A stretch of DNA of 64,000 bases. Origin: Anticarsia gemmatalis. Its lineage: Eukaryota; Arthropoda; Insecta; Lepidoptera; Erebidae. The stretch covers positions 2,170,001 to 2,234,000 of the forward strand of contig NC_134767.1 in the NCBI RefSeq assembly GCF_050436995.1, read 5' to 3'. The first letter of the stretch is position 1; each line of letters starts with the position of its first letter. Below, one piece after another: positions 11,995 to 23,809 of this stretch. Made by a program: the position numbers and the translations under genes. Below the pieces are notes generated by a model. It did no database searches. It was given only the letters and a program-made list of their open reading frames with translations, and was not told the DNA's origin.

Positions 11995-12265
11995 AATACC
12001 TGCTTTGAGGCACCCAAGATGTATTAGAGACCTATTGTATGTCTGGATTAATAAAATACACCTGTAAAATAGGTTCTTTGGTTAGAATTTTAGTCTCCTG
12101 TAAAAGTAGGTGAGTCTATTGCCATGTACAAAGCATTTTTTTCACTCCTCTTTTAAAGCGACTAAGATGTAGGCTGAGATCTGTTGTTAAAATACACCCA
12201 CGATTCGTTATTTTTAATGTTAGTCTGCTGTTTGTAATGTAATAAGGGGCGAGTCTATTACCTTA
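11995..12265 (+). repeat. Two tandem SINE-tail copies
   Basis: Each unit has CAAGATGTA or TAAGATGTA, AAAATACACC, TTAGTCTCCTG or TTAGTCTGCTG and GAGTCTATTGCC or GAGTCTATTACC, at about 12000-12140 and 12150-12265. They match the tail of the SINE at 39213 and are strongly diverged. Confidence 0.6.
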
Positions 12266-12559
12266 TCATCATCGGCCTGAGTACACCTATTGCAGATGAT
12301 TAAGGTGATGTCAGGTAGAATTAGTGCACTTTCACACTTAAGGCTTAGATTTGGTTTTAAAAAGTCATCTATTTTAAAATGAAACTAAACTTAAGAATTT
12401 ATGAAATACCTCTCCTTAAAACTACCCTTATTCTCTATCACGTGTCAGTTTTCCATTTTATCTATTTTACACCTACATACAGCTTTTACGTGGCTTCATT
12501 TTCCTTTCTATCATATTGATGGAAATGCAATTGGTTTGCTGAGGCATTGCGAGAAAATG

Positions 12560-12805
12560 TTACTCTAACCAGTTATAGGAAATTTCATATCTGTCGGAAG
12601 ATGCGTCAAGCGTATCATAATTTGTATGGGCTTCGCACCGACGCATCATCGGTTGAGTGTGAATGGTCGAGTGTTTTTCTATACATTTGTCTGTTCTGCC
12701 GTTGCGCGACCGATAATACGTGACGTATTTTCCGTCAGATATTAACCTTCCCATAACCGCAGTATTGTTGTTACTAGTCTGACTACCAAGAAAAAACATG
12801 ATCAA
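12560..12805 (-). other. Open segment of unknown nature (81 codons)
   Basis: A minus-strand frame with fairly balanced composition (for example SDGKYVTYYRSRNGRTDKC) lies in a stretch richer in CpG than the flanks. No family is recognised, and no convincing splice sites or initiation context are present. It could be a repeat remnant or chance. Confidence 0.15.
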
Positions 12806-13312
12806 CCGCGTATTCGGCTAAAACATATTTTTCTAGTAAAATTAAATCTAACCCTTTTAGTCATAAAAATATACGAAGTTATGAAAGGCTTATAAAGTGT
12901 TTTGTTTCTTTCTCTCCTTAGTGAAATGAAAAAGAGAAAACACATTATAGTAGTTTTTTTATTAAAATAGGTTTATAGTATGTTTATGAATAAGAGACTC
13001 TTGTTCCAAGGTAGGGGTAAAAAAACACTATTTACAGGAAAAAGAACTATCTCATGAAAAACTAACGATCTACAATTTAATCCTATTAAAACACAAAGCA
13101 GTAACATCCAAAAATGGCCGACAAACACCAAAGGTCTATCTCATAAATAATGTAAAACAAAACTTTATATACCTGTGACATTATTACTCCAGTCTCTTAC
13201 TTGAGACCAAGTTGACGATCATATAAATTTAACTTGACATTTATTTTATGGTTTCAATTACATCTCGACTTTCTCGCTCTGAAAAATGTTTGTTTTTGTT
13301 TATTCGATTCGA

Positions 13313-13480
13313 TCCATACTAATTTTTAAATACTAAATAAATGTAAAAGTGTGTTTGTTTGTCAGTTTTACTTCAAAACGGATGAATCGATTTAAAAAAA
13401 ATTTGGTAGGCTAAAAAGATTAAGGTTGCTTTTATGTGGGCAGATCTGTCGGCTTGTAAATGAGGGGGAAACTTATATAT
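13313..13480 (+). mobile_element. 5' part of a Helitron-like element, family H2
   Basis: TCCATACTAATTTTTAAATA follows A at 13312 and leads into a GTTTGTTTGT tract and AAAACGGATGAATCGATTT. This matches the start of the common lepidopteran 'aatgcgaaagt' repeat. The 3' part is missing. Confidence 0.45.
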
Positions 13481-14192
13481 GATACGATATTTTTTTGTGT
13501 TTAGGGGTACTTAATCTCAATTCGTCAACAATTAATAATTCGTGAAAACTATGTAGAAATTAATGTCAATAGGTTAACCATATATAACGAAATAACATTG
13601 CTACATTTTTGTAGACCGGAGTACACTTCTAATGTGCTTTTCAAATCTAGGATATAAGATAAAAAAAAAATTTCTTTAGCTAAATATTTAAATTTTTCAT
13701 GTATATTTTTTACCACATACATTTTTTACTACTACGTCTAAATATATAATTACAAAACGTACTCCTAAAATTTCTTCTAATACAACTTCATTATTTAATC
13801 ATTTCTTGGAGAGCTCACATTAACCTGTAGATGTGGGTCCCTCTCCAGAGAGTTTATTGGTAAACCATTAAAAATATTTATGTGAAAACTTTGCCAACTT
13901 GAGTACTTGAGAGAAAAGTTGAAAAGAACTTACAAAGAATGTAAAAGATTATATTTATTGGTTAATGAGAAAATAGTTGAGAGGTTTTATTTGAAATTAT
14001 TGATTGCTAATAATAGTTTTTATTGACCGATCTTTTATTAATTACTTTTATTTATAGTTAAACCGCTGTGTTAATTTACTATAATTTTATAGTCCGAGTG
14101 CTGTGTCCAGTACACAAGCTGCTATAAAAGAATAAAATATACTGTTTGACGTGATTGAGTTACAGTATTCGCCCAGATATTTAACTTCTACA

Positions 14193-14418
14193 TCTATACT
14201 AATATTATAAAGCTGAAGAGTTTGTTTGTTTGATTAATTGATTGATTGTTTGTTTGTTTGTTTGTTCGTTTGAACGCGCTAATCTCAGGAACTTTGGGCT
14301 GAAGGCTTTAGGCTATATATCATCACGCTACGACCAATAGGAGCAGAGTACCAGTGAAAAATGTTACTAAAACGGGGAAAATTTATGTGACGCAAGCGAA
14401 GTTGCGCGGGTCAGCTAG
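14193..14418 (+). mobile_element. Non-autonomous Helitron, family H1
   Basis: 5' TCTATACTAATATTATAAAG, a GTTT-rich tract, and the 3' hairpin CGCAAGCGAAGTTGCG followed by CGGGTCAGCTAG. It is inserted between A (14192) and T (14419). A short internal stretch is missing relative to the copy at 26925. Confidence 0.8.
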
Positions 14419-14928
14419 TTTGTAATAAAAGTCAATTGTTGCAGTTAAAGTTAGTATTAACAGAAAGGTTAGTAGAGGAACTCAGTTCAAATTCTTGCAC
14501 TATATCTAAGGCAATTCACTTAACTGATACAAGTATTTGAGGTTACGCAATATAAAAAGAAATATAAAAATATGTCAGTCAAAAACGTTAAGAAATCAGT
14601 ACCACCCGAAAATTTGAATAAAAAAGAGAATCACTTGAAGTACCTTTAACAAAAGCGAATCACGTCAAAACAATAAAACAAAAGAAGCTAATTTTAAATC
14701 AAATAAAAGACATTTATTTCTGACGATTGTTCGATTCTTTTCACACTCGGGAATAAACAATACATCGGCAGTCAATAAAAGAAAACTTTCCTTTTATTCG
14801 AGAAAAAACATCTTGAACAACCTGCCCGAGATTTTAGGGTTCCATGCTTCATAGAACAAAAACCCTTTGTTTACGTTGTCTGTCTAAACCTTTTATCTAA
14901 AGAATACGTAGGTATTAAGTTAAATACA

Positions 14929-15013
14929 GTAGCTCGATTCTCTACTACTATCGATGGTCAACAACCGGCTAGTTATCGAAAAATTTTGTATGAAAATCTG
15001 ATCGGCACCGCTA
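14929..15013. mobile_element. MITE family M, truncated copy 4
   Basis: Only the left end (GTAGCTCGATTCTCTACTAC) and the stretch to GAAAATCTGATCGGC remain. The core and right end are missing. Confidence 0.7.
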
Positions 15014-15254
15014 TACTGAATACCTACAAGTCTTTTTTCAATTGTAAAAATAATAGTTGTAAGTTACACTATTACATATACAGTAACTTTAACCTATACA
15101 ATACTTTCTGTTGACCTAGACTAGTATATTCTGACAAGAATGTACTTTTTGTTACATCTGATTATAAAAAAAATACATTTGAAACCATTTCTAGTGTATA
15201 TCTCTATCTACTGGTGTAAATAGAACTCAATATTACTGAATTATAATTTTTAGT

Positions 15255-15365
15255 TCAAAATCAAAATCAAACCACTTTCATTTACTTCTAGATCAAATTC
15301 ACTCATTCATTTACATTGTGACACAGCTTATGATAGTCTAAAATACGCTTGTTGTAATGATCATG
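15255..15365 (-). mobile_element. LINE 3' tail fragment (family L1b)
   Basis: Read on the minus strand it ends in a GTTTGATTTTGATTTTGAA tail. The plus strand reads AGATCAAATTCACTCATTCA and TTATGATAGTCTAAAATACG, as in the copy at 31440. Confidence 0.5.
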
Positions 15366-17571
15366 TCCAGGAATCAAATACCAAAGATAACGTTTCTCTC
15401 AACTTTACGGAACCGTTAGAACGTTAGCCAAACTCGCACTTTTGCCAGAGTTTTTTAGCTTATGAATTTTCTTTTGTTTAGAAACTGTCTGCTTCGTGAT
15501 TTAGGGTTCGAGAACTTAACCGTCGTGTTTTAAGAGGCAGGTGGATTGTTTTTGTTTATTATTTCTTTTTTCTTATAAGTTTCATTTATAAAAATGGCTT
15601 TTTGAAGCTCGTGTTGGTTGAGTTGCTTTTTAATATTTACTGGATTGATGTAGTACCTACGTCATCAAGATTTCTTTAGGAGTGTTTTCAAAATAGATTT
15701 CACAAAGCAATACCCGTAGTAACACACTTTTAGCGCCGAACATTTTGGTGACTGAAACATCAGCATTGAACATTTGGTGACGAGCACTTGGAATCTTTGT
15801 TGAATGGGACGTAATTTTGACTAGTCATAGGTGTTTTAAATAATATAGCAAGCGTGTCGAGCCAAACATTCAACTCCGAATGATGGGCAGGTGTGACTAC
15901 ATGACATATTTTTATTTGCCTAACTATAATAATATGTGATAAAAAAAATATTAAAATAGTAATCTCCTAACACAACTTTACAGATATTACATGTGCTGTA
16001 TATCCAATAATGATTTCTGGATAAAATTAACTACACCTTAAAAATATCCAGACAATCTCCATTGTTCCATACATTGGTAAAACATATAGCAGACAAAATT
16101 TGACGTACAATGTATGCTTTCATATTTTTCATTCTCTATTTTCAGCACTGCAGTATTTCAGTGTCCATCTAAAATTTATACGTGAATTTTTCCACTCAAT
16201 CTAGATTTTCTCTCAAATAATACAGCTATTTCTACGATTCAATATTTTAGAACAACAGTTTGAAAAGTTTTGACACAGGCATTCTGAAGCTATTGAATTT
16301 ATTTACCTCAGAAATAAATTTCTTGAAGTAAAGGTTAAAAGTTTTTAGAAGCAAGATTTAAAACAAATTGCGTTTATGTGGATTGCGTGGATTTAAGGAT
16401 ATCTTCACTTTTTATTTTAAACCTTTTTCACGTGGGAGGCCCTAACAACAAACTACTAGTTGTTATCCCTAAATACTACATTTGATCTATGTTCATTCAG
16501 TAGATTCTTAAAATTCTTTTTTTTTATTTTCATATATCATCAACGGCCTACCCCGGCCAGTGTTACTAACGTGCGCTGTAATCCAAGGTATAATAAAACA
16601 CACATTGTATTCCGTATATTTAAAGATGATAGAAGTGCCCAAACAACAAATCATTTGGACAACACTACCATGAACGAGTTTAAAGCCTAACCTAGAAATC
16701 ATCTGGTTACCACTAAAAATCCTCCATGAACAAGAAAGGCGTAGACGATAAAAGCAAAAACCTTTGTTCACAGCAGTCCATAAAGCTGCTAGGGGAACAA
16801 TAAAATTATCGGGAAAATGTTAAGTTTAAATCTTAAAGCATTTAAATCGAGTTTTTATTAGGCTAATCGCTACAGAGGGATTGTACGCGACTGTACGTTA
16901 TAGCCAAGAAGCTGGTTACGGGAAACACTTTTTTATTTTTTGTTGGATGATGTTTCGTTGTTTAAGTCTTCAATAGGTATAATTTAATACTCTGGGTAAT
17001 TTTCGATAAACCATTTTTACTATTGTAATTTGAAAGAAAAAAAATCGTGTTTTTTTCTTTTTCAGTTAGTCATAATATGAAGTATCTTCTATAAATAAAT
17101 GCATATAATTTAATAATATAAATTTATTTTATGACACATCATTAAACTCGATACAAAACCTAGTTTTTATGAAGGGTCTAATCAGAGGTTACTTTTTAAT
17201 AATATATAGAGCCCGCAAAAGAACAATGCAGAATCTGATCATGGTTATAAAAAAACCGAACACAAAATACATTTTTGTAAAAAATACCAAAATGACCAGA
17301 AAAAAAAATACTGGCAAAAGCGTCGGTAAAAAAATAAACTTGAAATAATGCTCTTGGCAAACACCACACAACAGAAACCAACTCTTAACCTATTACAAAC
17401 GAGTGGTTAATGCAAAAACCGAAATAAATTCCCAAGCAAGACGTCGGGCCGATCCGAGGGGTGTTTAAAATTCAACCCCAAACGTAACTCGCACGAATTT
17501 GCGGCGCTACTAAGCGCTTGCGATCTGTTATCGCGACATTATTACGTAAGAAGATTATTATACATATGTTA

Positions 17572-17844
17572 CTGTAAAAGCCCGAACTGTGGTAAATCCT
17601 AAGATTTTCCGGTAAAACCTAAGATTTACCATCTCTCAATGGTAAAAGTCCGAACAAGCCGGAGTTTAAAAACTATGTTACGGTATATAAAAAACTCCTT
17701 CATCTCCGCCATCTCGACATCATCAAGTGAATAAAGGTAAAAGTTCGAAATAAAAGAATTGTTCGGACTTTTACCATTGAGAGTTGGTAAATCTTAGATT
17801 TTACCGGAAAATCTTAGGATTTACCACAGTTCGGGCTTTTACAG
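17572..17844. mobile_element. Foldback MITE with double-hairpin arms, TA-flanked
   Basis: The left arm (17572-17656) and right arm (17761-17844) are near-perfect reverse complements, with ends CTGTAAAAGCCCGAACTG and its complement, bounded by TA on both sides. Each arm contains its own inverted pair (GGTAAATCCTAAGATTTT with a following complement), and TAAAAGCCCGAAC recurs as TAAAAGTCCGAAC. The roughly 105-bp loop shows no coding potential. Confidence 0.8.
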
Positions 17845-17959
17845 TAACATATATATGAACGTATGCTTCAAGAAAAAATGAGATACCTACTTTATAAAAT
17901 TAAAAGCACAGGTGTTCGCTTTGTAAGTGGATTCCATTATTTTTATAATGTGGATGAGA

Positions 17960-18110
17960 AATTGGAGGCACGTTGAATAATAAAGAGGTTAAAACGCTAT
18001 CAAGATAAGCTCTTAGATGGGTGACCATTTTGTTATAAAACGTGTCTTTATCGTTTGTGTAATGACAAATATTTTTTTAGCTTCTTAGCATGAAAATCAG
18101 TGTTAGGTTT
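17960..18110 (+). mobile_element. Degenerate 5S-derived SINE
   Basis: AGAGGTTAAAACGC and CTTAGATGGGTGACCATTTT are retained from the 5S-like head, followed by CTTCTTAGCATGAAAATCAG from the body. The rest is diverged. Confidence 0.5.
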
Positions 18111-18874
18111 ACCCTTAGTCAAATTATCCCATTTTATTAAGATGGATTAAGATACCGAAAGTTAGTAAACAAAATATTATTTATAACTTGTGATGACTTC
18201 AATGATAAATGGCCTTTAGATCTCTTCTTTTGAATATAATTATCAATTTCAATCATTGTCTGTTTTTCTTCAGCGACTCCATCTACAAGGATAACCCTTC
18301 TCCCATTTACACCAGTCCCTATTCTGGATCACTCCTCTTTCGTAAAAAACCATTAATTGTATTTTGCAAACCTACAAACCACAGAAATAAATTGGTTACC
18401 TTTACCTAATGTAATCAGCCGTCCAATATCATAATTACCTTTCACGATACCTCGGGGAGATATTTGCCATTTACTTTGGATCCTAATCAGTCACGTGGAA
18501 CCAAACAGCCGAAGATTCTGAACGATATCAACCATTAAATTGCGAATCAGTATGTTTCTTTAGGAACTAGGAACGTCTTCTGGGTATCGAGGACTAAGAA
18601 AAATTGTATGAACTTTAAATGGTGCCACTATATACAGCATATTTTTACAGCTCTTGAACGAGAGACATCAAGCTTTCTATCACATAATCAAGGGCAGGAA
18701 CACCTACCTGACCAGCTTCCAGTATATACACTCGTCAGACAGGAAAAGACATTAGAATTGTAATAATTACCAACACATCTACAAAATTAGTCAGTTTATG
18801 TGAAGATGAAATGTCGACAGTCAATGTGATATTCTGATAATAATCCAAATCAAAGGTATTTAGAAGCGCAATCT

Positions 18875-19038
18875 TGTACCACTATAGACCATCGGGAACG
18901 TGATAGCTATCAAATAGTTTTGAATGACAATCTAACCAGCGCGAGCGCCTCTAGCGGGCGCCGTAGGAACTATTTTTGCAGTATGCTGTAAAATTAAATG
19001 TCAAACTCTTGATACTCGAATGTAGAGAATCGTGCTAC
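18875..19038. mobile_element. MITE family M, diverged copy 5
   Basis: The core reads GCGCCTCTAGCGGGCGCCG and the right end reads GATACTCGAATGTAGAG then AATCGTGCTAC. The left end is strongly diverged. This is an older member of the family. Confidence 0.6.
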
Positions 19039-19920
19039 CGGTTCCATGAATCTTAAATCTTTTTACCATACGGTAGAAAAAGAAATTACTCGAACGACTC
19101 TATCGAAACCTTATCTAAACGAAAGTAAAAAGGCGAGCTATAAAATTATCAAAATTATACTAACACATAAAAACCTTTACTACAGAATAAACTTTAAGAT
19201 GATAATCTTAATTTTATTACGTCTTTTCAGGCACGTTCTCTTTAAGATTTCGGGCGCGATATTTTGAAAGCGTTTGTCGGATCTTGATTGGTCACAAATC
19301 TTTTGGGATTACGTATTTAGTTCCTTTTACAACTCTTTTAAAACTAGCGAAGTAAAAAACTAAGGAGCTGTTCGTAAAATTTTAAAAGGATCTGAACAAA
19401 ATTAATTCGTTTTAGCAGGAAATGAGGCTCTTGATAGTTGAAGAAGAATAATGGTAATAATATTCTCGAAGATGTGAGCAGCATTAAGCTACCTCTAGTT
19501 AAATGTTCTAACTAAGGTTACTTTTCAAGTTCAAGAAGAGGACAAATAAGGAGTTTATGCAACAGAACAACTTTAGTTTAAAAAGTAAGACAATGACTTT
19601 TTAGCACTTCGAGCTTTGTGAGAGACACAATAGCAAACGTTCCAGATTACTGACTCAGCTGAACTCGACATCAGTCTCTCAGGAAGATTGTACAAATAAA
19701 AAGAATACCTTTGTGTTTAGCCATATTTGTGAAGAATAAAAGACTGTATCATTCTACCATCTAGCACAGTAAGCCTTTCTCATGACCGGGAGCTATCTAG
19801 AATCCATCGAAATCGAATCCATACAAATAAATAAATAAATATCATTGGACAATTCACAGAAACCAGAACTTGTACTATGGTAACCAAATAAGTTATAACA
19901 ATAGTTATATACTTGTAAAT

Positions 19921-19944
19921 ACATATACATACATACATACATAA
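19921..19944 (+). repeat. (CATA)n microsatellite
   Basis: About five CATA units; an AAAT tract lies 90 bp upstream. Confidence 0.8.
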
Positions 19945-20058
19945 ATAATAAATCTGTAGAGAGGTCAATTCTGTACATTGAATATATTTAAAAAAAAACC
20001 AATGGGGGATGTTTAGTAACGGATACTGATACCGAATCTGCAATTTATAATTTTCTTT

Positions 20059-20092
<34 letters not shown>
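20059..20092 (+). repeat. (TCTG)n microsatellite
   Basis: About eight TCTG units at the head of the Helitron-like element ending at 20748. Confidence 0.9.
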
Positions 20093-20748
20093 CTCCGTCT
20101 GTATGTGTCGCTATCACGTAAAAACTACCTGTTGGTTTACGTGGGTCCGGTGCGATCGGGATATCCTAGATGGCAAACCGAGTAATTTCGTTTGTTGTCG
20201 TTGTTCGCCGCAACTGACAGATGGCGTTGTTGTTCGAATCACATAATATTTAATAACCAAATTAATTCGTTGCATTAAGGAAATAAATTGGATAGCTATG
20301 AAACAGACTATGTGGTAAGTTTTAAAAAATAAACAACGGATGATATAAGTATAAAAAATAATTACGGGTTACGCGGTTTCGGACGTATCATCGCCATTAT
20401 ACATTATTACGCGTCTGAAGAGCTCCGGCGCAGATAGGACCTATAATAATATTCTGAATCCAGACGGGTAAGCAATGGTCAGTCTATTATAAGGTATTAT
20501 ATTTTACACTGTAAACTGCTACGGATACAGACGAGAGCGGAAAAGAAGGTAACCACAGGAAATCAGGCCTGCCTGAGCCTGTGTCACATTGTGTGCCTTT
20601 CGGGTCCCTTTCGTAAATAACCATTAGATGACAAATGAGTTGTTAACATTTTTATGTGTAGGTGTATCGAGTGCTTCGCAATTCGCGTGCTCAAACGAAT
20701 AAGCAACAGTACGAAATTCACGCGAGCGGAGCCGCACGGGTCAGCTAG
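20059..20748 (+). mobile_element. Helitron-like element with TCTG microsatellite head
   Basis: It begins near a (TCTG)n tract and ends with GCGAGCGGAGCCGCACGG then GTCAGCTAG at 20745-20748, followed by T. The 3' end has a CG-rich hairpin and CTAG like family H1, but the body is different and about 690 bp long. The 5' boundary is uncertain. No coding sequence. Confidence 0.55.
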
Positions 20749-20993
20749 TAATATAATAAAGCTGAAGAGTTTGTTTGTTTGTTTGTTTGAACGCGCTAAT
20801 CTCAGGAACTACTGTTCCGATTTGAAAAATTCTTTCAGTGTTAGATAGCCCATTTATTGAGGAAGGCTATAGGCTATATAACATCACGCTACGGTCATTA
20901 GGAGCGGAGTAGCAACGAAAAATGTTACAAAAACGGGGAAAATTTTGACCCATTCTCTTAGGTGACGCAAACGAAGTTGCGCGGGTCAGCTAG
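20749..20993 (+). mobile_element. Helitron, family H1, abutting another Helitron
   Basis: The body and 3' end are full (ending GCGCGGGTCAGCTAG at 20993), but the 5' TCTATAC is replaced by the CTAG end of the preceding element; the junction reads CAGCTAG|TAATATAATAAAGC. Confidence 0.75.
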
Positions 20994-20996
20994 TAC

Positions 20997-21132
20997 ATAC
21001 ATAAATTGACGACCAGGCTCAGAACAGACACTAGTACTTATCACACAAATATTTGTCGGGTGGTATTCGAACTCACCACACGTGGCGCTACGGTTATTGC
21101 GGCGAGGTGACTACCACTGCGCCAAATGTGCA
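20997..21132 (-). mobile_element. tRNA-derived SINE
   Basis: The minus strand reads TTGGCGCAGTGGTAGTCACC, GCGCCACGTGTGGTGAGTTC and GAATACCAC (A and B boxes), then a body with ACAAATATTTGTGTGATAAG and CTGTTCTGAGCCTGG. It lies directly downstream of the tandem Helitrons. Confidence 0.6.
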
Positions 21133-21269
21133 GTTAAAACTGGTATTTTGATATAGCAATTGACGTCATAGCAATCCGTCAGCAACAGTAACAAAGCCTC
21201 TCTCTATCCCCCAGAAAAACTCAATAACAAAGTTTAAAATAACTCACAAATCGGGCCCGCATAGTTCAC

Positions 21270-21408
21270 GACTCGTAGTAGGGGAATCTGCTCATTTGAA
21301 TTCCATCGCCGCATTTGAATTGGAGATTTTACAGGCTTTAATCTAAAACCGACGTTGGATGTCGTCTGTCGTTATCCTACTAATTAAGAGTTTCGGCTAT
21401 GCAGATGG
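21270..21408 (+). repeat. Direct repeat D1, copy 1
   Basis: TTTGAATTGGAGATTTTACA, GGCTTTAATCTAAAACCGAC and TTGGATGTCGT recur at 23810-23946 in the same orientation. Similarity extends on to TAATTAAG...GCAGATGG. No terminal structure is visible. Confidence 0.7.
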
Positions 21409-21745
21409 TGTTCTTATCAAGTTTTGCTGGAATTGTTGGGTGTTATGTGTCTTTATAGGCGTACAAATATGGTTATGGCGTGACATTACGCAACTACGTT
21501 TTGCGTTGCAGAGTGAATTAGATTTCCCAAGAAGAGATATTAAGAAAACCACTTTAACTGGCTAGTTTCTCGGCCTATTATACCTAGGGTACCTAATAGT
21601 AGTAACAGACCTACAGTGTATGTTAACCATTCCGATGGATAAAATGTGTAAAAACAGCTGTCAAGATTCCTGATAAGCTAACCGAAAACAATCTAGGAGG
21701 GATGAAACCGAGACACTATATCTGATTCTTGTGTTAAAATTACTA

Positions 21746-21953
21746 AGGCTGATTTTAGTCTCACGCTCACCGTCAGCGCTCATAGCTCAGCGCGTATCAG
21801 TATCGTACTGACCGCCTGAAAGCAGCTATCGGCGCTGACCACTGTGCGCGCTGATAGCTACGCGTCATTTAAAAACGCTACCTACAAGTTCATATATCTC
21901 GGCCATAAGCGCTGACGGTACGCGTGCCGTCGGCATAAGACTAAAATCAGCCT
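21746..21953. mobile_element. 208-bp MITE with TA target duplication
   Basis: Ends AGGCTGATTTTAGTCT and AGACTAAAATCAGCCT are exact inverted repeats, flanked by TA on each side. A second inverted pair (CCGTCAGCGCT / AGCGCTGACGG) lies inside. The interior is GC-rich. The TA duplication suggests mobilisation by a Tc1/mariner-type transposase, but none is present here. Confidence 0.8.
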
Positions 21954-22105
21954 TAAGCATTACTGAATTGCATATTCATTTGTTGTGATTTGTATTCATA
22001 CTGTTTATAATCTGGGTCTCAAATAAACTCCATAAGTGACCAAAAAATCGTGGTAAATCAGCATTCTTCTACACTATTGACAACAAAGAAAGTATTTTAG
22101 ACATA

Positions 22106-22296
22106 TCACAAATATCTTAGAGCGCCCCACAGAATAGATGGTGCGATGGACATAACTTGATTTCCGTCAGAGCGCGCGTGGCATTCGTACGACGCGTCCG
22201 TGCAAATAAAACGTAGCGCAACACGATCGTCACCTGCAGTTGAACTGAATTCTATTGATAAAGAATGCTTTTTGATTTCCAAAGACTTTAGCGTCA
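22106..22296 (-). other. Open GC-richer segment, possible coding exon
   Basis: The minus-strand frame is open from about 22375 to a TGA at 22106-22108 (about 90 codons stop to stop) and is richer in G+C than its surroundings, with many CpGs. An AG at 22298-22297 (AACAG|TGACG) could be an acceptor. If so, the first base pair enters phase so that the final G of the candidate leader exon at 29422 would complete a GTG codon. The predicted peptide has balanced composition with motifs such as RFICTD and YECHARSDG, but I cannot assign a family. The polypyrimidine tract is poor, so it may instead be an unrecognised repeat. Confidence 0.22.
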
Positions 22297-23453
22297 CTGT
22301 TTCAGTTGAGAAGTCAATATTTCGTTCGAAATTGATATTTCTGTATTGATTACGGCATGGAAATTTCTCTTCTATATTTCAGACTAAATTTGAAACGGGT
22401 TTTGTTGTAAATTAAGATATTGCATCCCAAAACCAGCAAACTTTGAGGTGAAAAAAGTGTCCAAAGACTAGTGTTGATTTTTTTTACTATTAAAAAAATA
22501 AGCCTTAGAATAGATATTCGGGATCTTCTTCTTTTTTGATTTGGTTTGTTCTTTGGGGGAACCTAAGAAAATATCCTAAAACTCAAGTTTTACCATCACT
22601 TTAACTATCTTCTGTTGCCGAAAAGGCTACATTTTCAACACGAGTTGAAAATACTCCAAAATTAAATATCCTTAATGTCGGCAATCAAAATTACAGCCAA
22701 TTTTACACTTGTTCTTAAACCCACTTCAACAAGATTAACCTTTAACTCCAGTGCAGTACTATCAAAGACCAATACAACATATCACCCTTTGACCTTCAAG
22801 TAATCAGTAATCCTCGAACCTTCCAAAAGGCAAACGGAAACGTCCCATAATAAAGTGTTTAAGGAAAAAGGTAGCCGGCCCTTTGTCATTGCGACTTGTT
22901 TAGTCCTATTGTACGTATGGTCCGATCACGATATTTTGTTCCCCAGTGATAAAGAGACTCGTTTGTAGGGTAGACGCTTTGTAGGACAAATTACCTCGTT
23001 CTATGATAGTTCAATATGTTTTGGTAGCAGTTGTTCTTTATGTTGAGATATTGAGTAGATACTGAAGGTTTAAAGGCAGAAATGGAGCATAAGGTTCTTG
23101 AGTTTAAACTATCTTTACTGTATCAAAAATCGAAGTCCGTTTGTTTAAACAGCTCAACTAATTTTGATATAATCTGGAATGGAGAAAGTGGAAGACCCAT
23201 AACCTAGTAAAGGCTTTTTTTCAAAAGACAACCCTGGCTAGCGCAGCTGCTTAGGATAGCCAGTCTTGAAGTTTGCTAATAATACTTTCATTATGGATGA
23301 AGTGAAAAGTCTAAAATTTACCTTAAGTATAAAGAACTCCCTTGTCAATTATTAGAATGTTGTGTTGGGCTGAAATATTCTCGAAGTAATGTTACAAATC
23401 AAGCTAGAACACTATCAAAAATTTATATTTTTTAAAAACATGTTTTGATACTA

Positions 23454-23565
23454 TCCTACCAATATTATAAATGCGAAAGTTTGCTGAGTATGTATGAGGA
23501 TAGGATAGGATCGGGATTTACACGTGAAAGGTTTCCACGCGGACGAAGTCGCGGGCGGCCTCTAG
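23454..23565 (+). mobile_element. Internally deleted Helitron-like element, family H2
   Basis: A|TCCTACCAATATTATAAATG at the 5' end and GACGAAGTCGCGGGCGG then CCTCTAG|T at the 3' end, with only about 112 bp in all. Both insertion hallmarks and the terminal hairpin survive, so it is a deletion derivative. Confidence 0.7.
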
Positions 23566-23809
23566 TAGACTATATTTGTGGCTACACCAGCGTCAGATTT
23601 GTAAATGCTCTGCTATAAATTTATTATTACAGAATAGTTTTAGATTGGTATCGTTTTTTAGTGTGTGACTAAAGGGCTTTGGTAGAAGCCTGCAACTTTT
23701 TGCTCTGAAAGTCTCCCATTTAAGTTATAACTTTCTAAAAAAGTACTTCACACCAATTACAAAAACACGCAACATGTGGATCTAACAAACGCGACCCTAA
23801 AATATTCCC

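Larger units (their letters stand above)
11179..17571. other. AT-rich DNA between the listed repeats
   Basis: The gaps 11179-11805, 12806-13312, 13481-14192 and 15366-17571 contain no supported gene. A CpG-richer patch at 17430-17550 (GCGGCGCTACTAAGCGCTTG) ends near a possible donor TTAC|GTAAGA, but nothing else supports an exon. Confidence 0.4.
18111..20058. other. AT-rich DNA, no gene seen
   Basis: Outside the family M copy at 18875 and the microsatellites, only chance frames of up to 87 codons are present. Confidence 0.45.

Noticed and set aside
15720..15800. LTR retrotransposon primer-binding-like sequence (TAGCGCCGAACATTTTGGTG)
   Set aside because: No long terminal repeats or gag/pol coding sequence nearby, and the match to a tRNA 3' end was not convincing.
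17430..17555. CpG-rich patch ending in TTAC|GTAAGA as a plus-strand first exon
   Set aside because: No initiator or other promoter motif at a sensible distance, so the donor-like site alone is too weak.
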